A stretch of 6,018 bases of DNA from Cyclobacteriaceae bacterium (GCA_030637245.1 DAOVVI010000113.1:1-6018), one strand, 5' to 3'. Numbered from the stretch's first letter, positions 1 through 5,904 are shown. A program made the numbers and translations. The notes: generated from the letters alone by a model not told the origin.

Positions 1-86
1 CAGAGACCATTTGATAAACGTCGATGTGTGATGAAATTTTCATGATGCAGTAGATTTAAATGAATAAAAATTTATGCCCACTACAC

Positions 87-232
87 CGGGTTTTTCATGA
101 ATTAAAGGCAAAAGGAAACGGCATTTTTATCATAAAATACTACCCTTACCTTCAGAAAAGGGTGGAGATTTTATGATAAAAAACGTAGTCTTTTGTATAT
201 ACTAATCTTTTCCTGTGTTCATGAAAAACCCG
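87..232. repeat. nested inverted-repeat element (MITE-like or long hairpin)
   Basis: A perfect 15 bp inverted repeat bounds the element: CGGGTTTTTCATGAA at 87-101 and its reverse complement at 218-232. Inside it lies a second perfect 15 bp inverted repeat, TTTTTATCATAAAAT at 124-138 and its complement at 168-182. That encloses a 6 bp inner stem (ACCCTT 142-147, AAGGGT 158-163) around a 10 nt loop. The stems were read directly. The 146 bp size and terminal repeats fit a miniature inverted-repeat element, or a strong hairpin working as a bidirectional terminator or recombination site. No target-site duplication directly abuts the ends. The rest of 1-274 shows no gene; the only other pattern is an 11 bp direct repeat, GATGAAATTTT, at 30-40 and 240-250, which may be chance in AT-rich DNA. 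Confidence 0.6.
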
Positions 233-274
233 AACTTTGGATGAAATTTTTGTGAAAGTTAGCTTAGAACTCCA

Positions 275-426
275 AGGAAGTGTTCAGCGGTTTTCAGGAT
301 TTTTTATTGGGATGGATTTAGCCTTGGTAAAAATCCTGGGAACTGATGATCTCTTCCATGCTCAAGGAAAATGGTTATGTGATTTTTGGATGTGGGCTGG
401 ATGTGCGAATTGCATAATGGTTTTCC
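275..426 (+). repeat. dispersed ~150 bp repeat, copy 1
   Basis: This segment runs from AGGAAGTGTTCAGCGG to AATGGTTTTCC. By hand alignment it matches 1955-2105 at roughly 88% identity with one single-base gap. Its last ~85 bases also match 5932-6012. The most conserved blocks are CCTGGGAACTGATGATCTC (335-353) and GGTTATGTGATTTTTGG (373-389). All copies face the same way. An open frame spanning 237-476 covers this copy, but the one-base indel and in-frame stops in the other copies argue that the repeat is not protein-coding. I do not recognise the family; it could be a remnant of a larger mobile element. Confidence 0.85.
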
Positions 427-447
427 CCTCCTACGAGAAATGTTCTC

Positions 448-474
448 AAAAAAAGGAAGCCGAAGCCTTCTTTT
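448..474 (-). terminator. intrinsic terminator for the minus-strand par cluster
   Basis: Read on the minus strand, a short GAAG...CTTC stem (with one bulged G) closes on a C(TTCG)G tetraloop and is followed by CC and seven Ts. A run of As on the 5' side can pair with part of the T tract. It lies about 20 bp past the TAG at 495-497 that ends the last minus-strand frame, where a terminator for the parA cluster should be. UUCG-closed stems with a U tract are a classic intrinsic terminator form. Confidence 0.6.
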
Positions 475-494
475 AAATTTAGGTTTGTTGAGAT

Positions 495-634
495 CTATAC
501 GATTTCAATGACTTTTACATCAATGAAAGCCTTTTTGATTTTGACTGATTTAGTCTTGGTGACATGTTTTCATATCCCTCATAATTGAAGACTCCAACGA
601 TGGTAATTGTGGCTCCTTTTGTGAGCTTTTCCAT
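495..634 (-). pseudogene. frameshifted remnant of a small protein, possibly OB-fold-like
   Basis: On the minus strand an ATG at 634-632 opens MEKLTKGATITIVGVFNYEGYEN. At about 563-568 protein-like sequence moves to another frame and continues TKTKSVKIKKAFIDVKVIEIV up to the TAG at 497-495. Loss of one base (or gain of two) would join them into a protein of about 46 residues. The pattern 'KG-x-x-ITIVG' followed by a lysine-rich 'VKIKKAFID' strand resembles the beta-strands of tRNA_anti-like OB-fold proteins; this is inference from pattern only. It begins 62 bp downstream of the ribbon-helix-helix gene on the same strand and ends just before a terminator, so it probably was the third gene of that cluster. 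The alternative is that the intact 39-residue frame starting at 634 is the real product, or that neither is a gene. Confidence 0.35.
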
Positions 635-696
635 CCTATAAGAGCATTTTCTTCAAACCTGGAAATTCAGTTAGGCGATTTCTGCCTCTGAGAGTA

Positions 697-966
697 TTAT
701 ATTAGGTCTTCAGGCCTCTTCTTCTCTGGAATAGGATCATACTCCCTTCCTTCAAACCATCGGAGTAGTGCAGCCTCCAGGATTTCCTTTTGCCCTACCT
801 GATTGTGATACGCTGCCCGATTGAGTAGTTCCATCAGATCTTCACGTACTCTGAAGGATGTAACCTTATATTTAGGTTTTTCCTCCTGATCTTCTTTACC
901 ATGGATCTGTTTTAGAAAGTTTGGAGCTTCTACTTTTGTCTGATCTCTGAAATCTTTCTTACTCAT
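697..966 (-). CDS. small ribbon-helix-helix-like DNA-binding protein (putative ParA partner)
   Basis: An 89-residue protein with a charged, probably disordered N-terminus (residues 1-31), then a segment patterned as a ribbon-helix-helix fold. KYKVTSFRV (33-40 region) could be the DNA-contacting beta strand, REDLMELLNRAAYHN (41-55) helix 1 and VGQKEILEAALLRWF (57-71) helix 2, ending in a charged tail. The start ATG (966-964) overlaps the parA stop in an ATGA arrangement, so the two are almost certainly translationally coupled. In many type Ib plasmid partition loci, and some mobile elements, the gene after a ParA ATPase encodes a small ribbon-helix-helix centromere-binding protein that binds the partition site and represses the operon; that role is inferred here from position and fold pattern. 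It is shorter than the DUF3408/TraB-like proteins that follow ParA in Bacteroides conjugative transposons, so I assign no symbol. Confidence 0.75.
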   Translation of the reverse strand: MSKKDFRDQTKVEAPNFLKQIHGKEDQEEKPKYKVTSFRVREDLMELLNRAAYHNQVGQKEILEAALLRWFEGREYDPIPEKKRPEDLI

Positions 967-1709
967 GATTGTTCTATTATAGTGGATAGTCTAGTATAAT
1001 CTTCCATGATCCTGCTGCCGGGAGCGTAATCATGTAAGAGCTTCCCTCTGATCTGTGATTCATCTGCAGATACATCTTCCCTTATGAATGCATTCAGAAA
1101 CTTACGTCCTAGTGTTTTCTTTATCGAACTGATGATATTCTTGGCTATTATTCTCCTATCATTGGGATGAAGTCTGGTAATGAATACACCACCAAACTTC
1201 AGATCCCTATTCAGCTCCCGTACCTGCTCGGTTACCTGTAGTACTTTGTTTAATCCTTCCAATGAAAAGAAGCCTGCCTGCATGGGAATATAGAACGTAT
1301 CTGCGGCTATCAATGCATTGATGGTGTACATGCCCAATGCTGGCGGACAATCAATTAGGATGTAATCAAATTGATCCTTCACCTTTGCCAGTGCTTTCTT
1401 AAGTAGGTTCTGTGGGAGTGCTGAATGACTCATTAGTTCTGACTCTTTTGTATATAAGGAATCATTTGCAGGGATCAGGGAATTGTTACCTGCTTTTGAT
1501 GTGAATATGCACTTATCCTTCCCGGTCATGAAATCTGCAGAAGTCAAAAATACATGTTTCATACCTAAACCTCTGGTGAGATTGCTCTGTGGATCCAGAT
1601 CAATGAACAAGACTCTCTTCCCCTTCCGGATGAGTGCTGAACCTATTCCCAGTACAGAAGTGGTCTTACCTGTACCTCCTTTCTGATTGGTGATTGCGAT
1701 TACTTCCAT
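963..1709 (-). CDS. parA: ParA/Soj-family partition ATPase
   Basis: Numbered from the ATG at 1709-1707, this is a 248-residue P-loop ATPase. Residues 10-17 are KGGTGKTT, the deviant Walker A with the signature lysine (K10) of the MinD/ParA family. DLDPQ at 37-41 is the Walker A' motif and ILIDCPP at 117-123 the Walker B strand. IPMQAGFFSLEGL (141-153) is the usual block after it. ParA proteins dimerise on ATP, bind non-specific DNA and move plasmid or chromosome cargo through a centromere-binding partner. The length is typical of small ParAs that lack an N-terminal regulatory helix-turn-helix. The frame extends eight codons upstream to a TTG at 1733, but the ATG puts ITNQKGGTGKTT in the usual place close to the N-terminus, so I prefer it. 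It is first in a minus-strand cluster with the small gene at 697-966. No replication initiator lies nearby, so this may be an integrated or degraded plasmid module, or a mobile-element ParA. Confidence 0.92.
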   Translation of the reverse strand: MEVIAITNQKGGTGKTTSVLGIGSALIRKGKRVLFIDLDPQSNLTRGLGMKHVFLTSADFMTGKDKCIFTSKAGNNSLIPANDSLYTKESELMSHSALPQNLLKKALAKVKDQFDYILIDCPPALGMYTINALIAADTFYIPMQAGFFSLEGLNKVLQVTEQVRELNRDLKFGGVFITRLHPNDRRIIAKNIISSIKKTLGRKFLNAFIREDVSADESQIRGKLLHDYAPGSRIMEDYTRLSTIIEQS

Positions 1710-1730
1710 GCTTATTACAGTTAAGTACGC

Positions 1731-1738
1731 CAAATATA
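1731..1738 (-). promoter_or_regulatory. candidate Bacteroidetes -7 element for parA
   Basis: On the minus strand this reads TATATTTG, matching the Bacteroidetes primary-sigma -7 consensus TAnnTTTG. It would start transcription roughly 15 nt upstream of the parA ATG at 1709. No clear TTTG-type -33 element lies at the expected distance, and the region is very AT-rich, so a chance match is possible. Confidence 0.35.
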
Positions 1739-1789
1739 TGTATTAGTGTATTCATATCCTATACATATATTATTTGTAGTATATATATT

Positions 1790-1806
1790 ACATGAAGTAT
1801 TCATGT
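1790..1806. promoter_or_regulatory. 17 bp palindrome upstream of parA (candidate operator or parS)
   Basis: ACATGAAGTATTCATGT is a perfect inverted repeat of 7 bp arms around a 3 bp centre. A lone half-site, GTATTCAT, recurs at 1748-1755, between this palindrome and parA. The site is about 80 bp upstream of the parA start in an AT-rich gene-free stretch (1710-1954). In ParA/ribbon-helix-helix systems the partner protein binds sites upstream of parA for both partition and autorepression, so this is the best candidate in view; the binding is inferred. The same stretch also holds a 9 bp inverted repeat, CTTATCTCA (1823-1831) and TGAGATAAG (1908-1916), of uncertain meaning. Confidence 0.4.
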
Positions 1807-1954
1807 TTAATATAAGATTCCACTTATCTCATCTTTGTATCTTTTAGCATTTCGAGAAATCCACAATTAACACTTAATATTGATTTCATAATATGCAGTC
1901 CCAAATTTGAGATAAGATTGTATTTCCAATTTTTGTGGTTGTAAGGTTTTCGCC

Positions 1955-2105
1955 AGGAAGTGTTCAGCGGTTTTTAGGGTTTTAATAGGGATGGATCTAG
2001 TCTCGGCGAAAATCCTGGGAACTGATGATCTCTTCCCCGCCCCAGGAAAATGGTTATGTGATTTTTGGCTGTGGGCTGAATGAGCGAATTGCCTAATGGT
2101 TTTCC
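1955..2105 (+). repeat. dispersed ~150 bp repeat, copy 2
   Basis: This is the second full copy, in the same orientation as 275-426, with about 17 mismatches and one 1 bp gap in 151 positions by hand. It has an internal inverted repeat, CCTGGG at 2014-2019 and CCCAGG at 2041-2046, with GAA/TTC extending it inward. That pairing is weakened in copy 1 and lost in copy 3, which argues against a conserved RNA fold. Copies 1 and 2 directly flank the par cluster, 1.68 kb apart start to start. Confidence 0.85.
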
Positions 2106-2253
2106 TTAGTGCAAAATCCTGGTCTTGAATCTGTCATAAAAAAGTAAGGACCAATAAGGCCAGCAAGGATAATTAACACGGGTAAGCTTTATCCCAGATA
2201 CTTCAAATTTATAATAGAATTGGGTGATATCTTAATGCAAAAAGGAAAACGAT

Positions 2254-2925
2254 ATGAAATCCATTCTATCCAACTTCAAGTTGATTAATCCCATTATTAT
2301 TCTAATGGTTTTATTTCTTGGGAATTGCACACAAGCTCAAAATTCATCCAATGATTCCGACCTGGGCAATAGGGTAAAAGACTTCCTTGACAGCAAGAGA
2401 AATGATTGGTATGACATGAATGTTCCGCCTTCTGACGGTAAGTTGCTTTACGATATAATTCTAAAAAACGGTTATACCAATGCATTGGAAATTGGCACCT
2501 CTACCGGTCATTCTTCTATCTGGATTGCCTGGGCACTAAGTAAGACAGGTGGTAAATTGATCACCATAGAGATCGATGAATCCCGGCACAGAGAAGCTGT
2601 TTCCAATATCAAAGAAGCTGGATTATCGGAATACATTGATGCCCGTCGGGCGGATGCCCACGAATTGGTCAAAGAACTTGATGGCCCTTTTGATTTTGTT
2701 TTCAGTGATGCCGATAAAGGCTGGTATATCAACTACTTTAAGGACGTTTCGCCTAAATTGGAAAGTGGCGGTTGCTTTTCAGCACATAATGTACGCTCGG
2801 GTGGCAGTGGTCGCCGGGGAAGTTCTGGATCACAAGCCTATTTGGAGTACGTTCAAAGTCTTGACAATTATAAGACAACAGTTGATAACTCAGGTGGAGG
2901 AGTGGCTATCAGTTACAAAAAATGA
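2254..2925 (+). CDS. exported class I SAM-dependent O-methyltransferase-like protein
   Basis: A 223-residue protein. Residues 1-25 form a signal sequence (basic start, hydrophobic INPIIILMVLFLG) ending in LGNC, a lipobox-like site with C25 as possible lipidated cysteine, so it may be a lipoprotein; cleavage near TQAQ is the alternative. The rest is a Rossmann methyltransferase of the family 3 O-methyltransferase type. NALEIGTSTGHSS (76-88) is motif I for SAM binding, ITIEID (104-108) holds the acidic ribose contact, and DFVFSDADKGWY (147-158) carries the DADK metal-binding signature. At the next conserved site, where the family usually has D-N as metal ligands, this protein reads H178-N179 (SAHNV), so aspartate is replaced by histidine. 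The ATG at 2254 follows AAAGGAAA, a weak ribosome-binding site. SAM is cytoplasmic, so export of such an enzyme is unexpected. It lies 148 bp after repeat copy 2. The fold is secure, the substrate unknown. Confidence 0.85.
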   Translation: MKSILSNFKLINPIIILMVLFLGNCTQAQNSSNDSDLGNRVKDFLDSKRNDWYDMNVPPSDGKLLYDIILKNGYTNALEIGTSTGHSSIWIAWALSKTGGKLITIEIDESRHREAVSNIKEAGLSEYIDARRADAHELVKELDGPFDFVFSDADKGWYINYFKDVSPKLESGGCFSAHNVRSGGSGRRGSSGSQAYLEYVQSLDNYKTTVDNSGGGVAISYKK

Positions 2926-3279
2926 ATTCCATTCGATATATCTTGAGATAGCCAATTTATTATGAAAATAAAAAAACAAGATTTATATCAAGGACAATGA
3001 TTTGGCTAATCGGTGGATGATTAAATGAATTGCCCCTATGGGGAAATAATTAGCGCAGAAGAGTTCTATCATCTTTGATAAAACCATACTCATCAATGTT
3101 ACCAAATGATTGCAAACTTTCAACTAAAAGTGGACTGATTTAGAGCTTAGGTTAAGCGATATTTTATCACTTGCCTGCATAGGCTAAAAGGTATATTTCG
3201 TACAACCAAATATTTTTAACCAATTCAGTTTGACCGTATAGAATATTGATTATCAATATATTATAAATATAAAAATCAC
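2926..3279. other. 354 bp intergenic region with a hairpin
   Basis: I see no convincing gene here. At 3029-3047 a compact hairpin has CCCC-TAT-GGGG as its core with ATT/AAT extending the stem past one mismatch. An outer inverted repeat, GCTAAT (3005-3010) and ATTAGC (3049-3054), encloses it. No T tract follows, so it is not a classical terminator for the methyltransferase gene. On the minus strand 3050-3139 stays open for 29 codons and reads protein-like (for example ESLQSFGNIDEYGFIKDD), but it has no start codon and I do not recognise it; it could be the last remnant of a lost gene or chance. The 3' end carries a palindrome described separately. Confidence 0.5.
3243..3259. promoter_or_regulatory. 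17 bp palindrome upstream of the beta-propeller gene
   Basis: ATATTGATTATCAATAT is a perfect inverted repeat with 8 bp arms around one central base, 20 bp before the ATG at 3280. Its position fits an operator or a site overlapping the promoter or leader. No regulator gene is adjacent, and AT-rich palindromes can occur by chance, so the role is a guess. Confidence 0.35.
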
Positions 3280-4602
3280 ATGACAAGTTTACATGAAAAA
3301 CATTATAATGGAAACATGGGTATAGTTGAAACATCTACCACATGCAAAAAATGTTTTCAATTTGGTTTAATCTTTTATTTTGTTCTGGCTTTTTCAGGAT
3401 TTGCCGCAATGGCACAGGATGAATGCGAATGGCATAGTTTCCACGGACCGGATCGGACCAATAAATCGTTGGAGACTGGGCTGTTAAAAGTTTGGCCTGC
3501 AGAAGGGCCAGAATTGGCCTGGACGGTTTCGGGCCTTGGAGAGGGCTATAGTTCTGTAACAATTGCTGATGGATACTTATATACAGCAGGTATGGCAGAT
3601 AAACAAACTTATGTATTTGCATATGATCTGAACGGGAAGCAGGTTTGGAAGAAAGCCAACGGACAAGCATGGGAGACAACCATGTCGCATGCAAGGACAT
3701 ATACCGGTTCTCGGAGTACTCCTACATACGATGACGGTATTGTGTATCATCTTAGTGACATGGGACGACTGGCAGCCTTTAATTACAAGACCGGTCAAGA
3801 GATCTGGGTTCATGAGCTTCGTGAGCTTTTCGATGCAAAAATACCTGAATATGGGTATTCTGAATCCATTCTTATTGATGGAGACCGTTTGTATTGCAAT
3901 CCGGCAGGTAAGAAAGCATTTATGATCTGCTTGAATAAAAAGAGTGGAAAACTCATATGGGTGAATACAGAAATTCCGGGAACAGTAGGATTCAGTTCTC
4001 CGATTATTGCAGATTCCGGAGGCTATCGCCAGGTCATTAATATGACTTCGAATTGTCTTTATGGTGTGGACACGAAAACAGGAAAATTGCTCTGGAGCAT
4101 GGCGTATGAGAACAGTAGATCTAATAATTGTACCGATGCCATATTTCAAGATGGTTATGTGTTCACTTCCAGCGGTTACGGCAAAGGCAGTATTCTGATA
4201 AAACTCACGGCTTCAGGAAAAGAAATTATTCCGGAAACGGTCTGGCAGACTGATCTAATGGATAACCATCATGGTGGTGTCATCCTGAACGACGGGTACT
4301 TTTACGGTGCAGGCGACAGGAACAGGGGATGGTATTGTCTTGATTTCATGACAGGCAAGCAGATATGGAAATCGAGTGGAAAAGGATCACTAACCTATGC
4401 GGATGGATTGTTGTATTGTCTCGATGAGCGGGGTACCATGACACTGGTTTCAGCCACACCTGAAAAATATAATGAAATGAGTACATTCAAAGTACCAAGT
4501 GGTGGAAAAGGGATGCATTGGGCTCATCCTGTCGTGTGTGGGGGAAGGTTATATATTCGGCATACTGATAAGCTATTTGCTTATAATATAAGGGGAGAAT
4601 AG
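3280..4602 (+). CDS. exported PQQ-like (BamB-like) beta-propeller protein
   Basis: A 440-residue protein with a Sec-type signal: KKCFQFG then a hydrophobic run LIFYFVLAFSGF and likely cleavage after AMA (residue 45). The N-terminal mature part, WHSFHGPDRTNKS...GLLKVWPAEGPELAW (51-81), is the usual opening of exported PQQ-like propeller proteins ('W-x-x-F-x-GP-x-R'). Repeated blades follow, each with a D/G-G-x-x-Y strand and a closing 'TG(K/Q)-x-(I/L)W' turn: G119-W123, TGQEIW (171-176), SGKLIW (222-227), TGKLLW (267-272) and TGKQIW (358-363). Such proteins are often labelled outer-membrane BamB or PQQ dehydrogenase, but the blades here show only structural tryptophan motifs. I saw no evidence for bound PQQ or catalysis, so a scaffold or binding role is as likely. 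An ATG at 3316 is an alternative start that leaves a shorter n-region (428 residues) and follows GGAAAC. The next gene lies 127 bp downstream on the same strand. Confidence 0.88.
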   Translation: MTSLHEKHYNGNMGIVETSTTCKKCFQFGLIFYFVLAFSGFAAMAQDECEWHSFHGPDRTNKSLETGLLKVWPAEGPELAWTVSGLGEGYSSVTIADGYLYTAGMADKQTYVFAYDLNGKQVWKKANGQAWETTMSHARTYTGSRSTPTYDDGIVYHLSDMGRLAAFNYKTGQEIWVHELRELFDAKIPEYGYSESILIDGDRLYCNPAGKKAFMICLNKKSGKLIWVNTEIPGTVGFSSPIIADSGGYRQVINMTSNCLYGVDTKTGKLLWSMAYENSRSNNCTDAIFQDGYVFTSSGYGKGSILIKLTASGKEIIPETVWQTDLMDNHHGGVILNDGYFYGAGDRNRGWYCLDFMTGKQIWKSSGKGSLTYADGLLYCLDERGTMTLVSATPEKYNEMSTFKVPSGGKGMHWAHPVVCGGRLYIRHTDKLFAYNIRGE

Positions 4603-4660
4603 GATTCAGGGGGCAATATCATAATTAGATTCAATTCAGAAATATAATTCATGCTTTTTT

Positions 4661-4678
4661 CTCTTGACTGATCAAGAG
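4661..4678. promoter_or_regulatory. perfect 7 bp stem-loop upstream of the nitroreductase-like gene
   Basis: CTCTTGA (4661-4667) pairs with TCAAGAG (4672-4678) around a CTGA loop. Six Ts precede it on the plus strand and none follow it on either strand, so it does not have intrinsic-terminator form in either direction. It sits in the 127 bp gap about 50 bp before the ATG at 4730, and could be an operator or a leader stem. Evidence is structural only. Confidence 0.35.
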
Positions 4679-4718
4679 CGATGATTAATAAATTATTGAA
4701 ATTCTATAATATTAAAAA

Positions 4719-4726
4719 AAGGAGGT
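4719..4726 (+). promoter_or_regulatory. strong Shine-Dalgarno sequence
   Basis: AAGGAGGT matches the full anti-Shine-Dalgarno complement and stands four bases before the ATG at 4730, fixing that start. Bacteroidetes genes seldom rely on such sequences, and the other genes in this window lack one this strong. Confidence 0.7.
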
Positions 4727-4729
4727 AAA

Positions 4730-5437
4730 ATGAAACGCAGATCATTTGTCAAAACTTTACCGGCTGTAACTCTTTTGGGTGGCACAGTATCCGGATATTC
4801 ATTGAAATCATCAGGCTCGTTGAATCTTCTGCCGGTTATACTTCCAAAACCGGAAAAAGAAGGAGGGAAAACCCTGCTGGCAGCTATCCAGGAGAGAAGA
4901 ACTACCCGTAATATTAGCTCAAAGGAACTTACCCTACAGGTGCTTTCAAACCTTCTCTGGGCCGCATTCGGTGTAAACAGGGAGAGGGCATCATTCAATA
5001 AACCAGGAAGAACAGCACCATCGGCCAGCAATTCTCAGGAGATCGACTTGTTCGTGGTATTACCGGAAGGCGTCTACCTTTATGAAGCTGTCCCCCATCG
5101 CCTGGCGCCCATAGTAGCAGGGGATTTTCGCAGGAGAGCCGGGAGAGGAAGAGCGGCAACAGCACCGCTAAATATTATTTATGTTGCTGATCTTACCCGG
5201 TATGACTTAGGTCCGGATCAGCCTGACCGCGCTATAGGAGACCCGGAAGTACAGAAATCCTATTATTATACAGATACTGGATTCATTGCCCAGAATGTCT
5301 ATCTATTCGCAGCTTCTCAGGGGCTGGCTGCATGGTTCCATAATTGCGACAAGGAAGATACGGTTGGTGAATTTAAACTAGGACCAAAGCAGAAGGTGTT
5401 ATTTGCGCAGACCGTGGGATATATTGAGGAAAATTAG
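4730..5437 (+). CDS. Tat-exported nitroreductase / SagB-type FMN oxidoreductase
   Basis: A 235-residue protein. MKRRSFVKTLPAVTLLGGTVSG is a twin-arginine-type signal: R3-R4 in KRRSFVK (consensus S/T-RR-x-FLK) followed by a mildly hydrophobic stretch. The mature part fits the nitroreductase-fold flavoproteins. ERRTTRN (55-61) is the N-terminal FMN-phosphate-binding loop, LLWAAFGVNR (75-84) the following helix, RTAPSASNSQ (94-103) the P-S-A-x-N flavin loop, DTGFIAQNVYLFAASQGLAAWFHN (182-205) the core dimer helix, and LGPKQKVLFAQTVGY (217-231) the C-terminal strand. The 'LLWAAxG-NR...RTAPSA' pattern is closest to the SagB/ThcOx dehydrogenase branch, but no azoline cyclodehydratase or peptide precursor lies nearby, so a RiPP role is unsupported. 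Tat export suits an enzyme that folds with FMN in the cytoplasm. The start is fixed by the strong ribosome-binding site at 4719-4726. The substrate is unknown. Confidence 0.87.
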   Translation: MKRRSFVKTLPAVTLLGGTVSGYSLKSSGSLNLLPVILPKPEKEGGKTLLAAIQERRTTRNISSKELTLQVLSNLLWAAFGVNRERASFNKPGRTAPSASNSQEIDLFVVLPEGVYLYEAVPHRLAPIVAGDFRRRAGRGRAATAPLNIIYVADLTRYDLGPDQPDRAIGDPEVQKSYYYTDTGFIAQNVYLFAASQGLAAWFHNCDKEDTVGEFKLGPKQKVLFAQTVGYIEEN

Positions 5438-5482
5438 GCGTTTGTTGATTGCATAGCTCAAATAAGGGAATAGGTAAAAAAT

Positions 5483-5507
5483 TAAAAACCAAAGGCCTTT
5501 TTTTCCA
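5483..5507 (+). terminator. weak candidate terminator after the nitroreductase-like gene
   Basis: AAAGGCC lies within 5491-5497 and is followed by a run of Ts to 5504, about 55 bp past the stop at 5437. The A-rich bases before it (5484-5493) can pair with the T tract. The GC stem is only GGCC with no proper loop unless the flanks rearrange, so this is a poor hairpin. The rest of 5438-5616 shows no gene. Confidence 0.25.
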
Positions 5508-5616
5508 ATGACTCAGAAATAGATAGTGATGAGAATAGGACATCATCACATCTGAATACTACATTTTCACAAAAGAGATCTAAACGGATTTTAAATGACT
5601 GCCAAAGCATAAAAAA

Positions 5617-5847
5617 ACAATCAACAAATACATGAAAAAGATTGGTAGTGATATCGGTTATGACAAACCTTTAACTACTTATTCGGCCAGGCATTCTTAT
5701 GCCACTATCTTGAAAAGATCTGGTGCTCCACTTGGGTTTATAAGTGAGTCTCTAGGCCATAAATCCCTTCAAACGACTGAAGCTTATCTGGATAGTTTTG
5801 AAGATGAAACAAGGAGGAAATATGCCGAAATGTTGGTTCCGAAATAG
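5617..5847 (+). pseudogene. tyrosine recombinase, C-terminal remnant
   Basis: Only the end of the catalytic domain is left. Reading from TINKYMKKIG, with an internal ATG at 5632, the last 71 residues carry three catalytic positions of the family: the second arginine in YSARHSYAT (box II), the histidine in SLGHKSLQTT, and the nucleophilic tyrosine in EAYLDSF. The arm-binding and core-binding domains and the first catalytic arginine are absent. A full enzyme of this type has about 300-400 residues, so this piece cannot recombine DNA. Recognisable sequence extends five codons upstream of the ATG (TINKY), showing that the reading frame was cut from a longer gene; a stop at 5596-5598 ends it. The wording ISESLGH...YLDSFEDE is typical of Bacteroidetes mobile-element integrases. 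It lies 57 bp before repeat copy 3. The inverted repeat TTCTAT/ATAGAA at 5849-5867 sits just after the stop. Confidence 0.85.
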
Positions 5848-5904
5848 ATTCTATTAATGTGATAGAAAGGGATAAACGGCTTCGAAGTATTTTCTTCTGT
5901 TTGC

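Noticed and set aside
30..250. 11 bp direct repeat GATGAAATTTT as a target-site duplication of the inverted-repeat element
   Set aside because: The copies lie 46 bp and 7 bp away from the two terminal repeats, so they do not abut the element; chance in AT-rich DNA is likely.
237..476. 79-residue plus-strand open frame
   Set aside because: It runs across repeat copy 1; its frame is broken in copies 2 and 3 by an indel and stops, and it ends within the minus-strand terminator region. It is not a gene.
1710..1733. Upstream TTG start for parA
   Set aside because: The eight extra codons lie before the normal ParA N-terminus, and overlap the candidate -7 element; the ATG at 1709 fits the family better.
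275..2105. Repeat copies as integron attC sites
   Set aside because: The ends lack paired RYYYAAC/GTTRRRY core sites and the copies do not form the long imperfect hairpin of attC. No integron integrase is present; the recombinase remnant shows no sign of the IntI type.
3577..4149. 190-residue minus-strand frame, and other long opposite-strand frames within 2297-4149
   Set aside because: They are antisense or out-of-frame shadows of the methyltransferase and beta-propeller genes and show no protein-family features.
4730..5437. SagB-like gene as part of a thiazole/oxazole peptide cluster
   Set aside because: No cyclodehydratase (SagC/D-like) or precursor peptide is visible, and the protein has a Tat signal, unlike cytoplasmic RiPP dehydrogenases.
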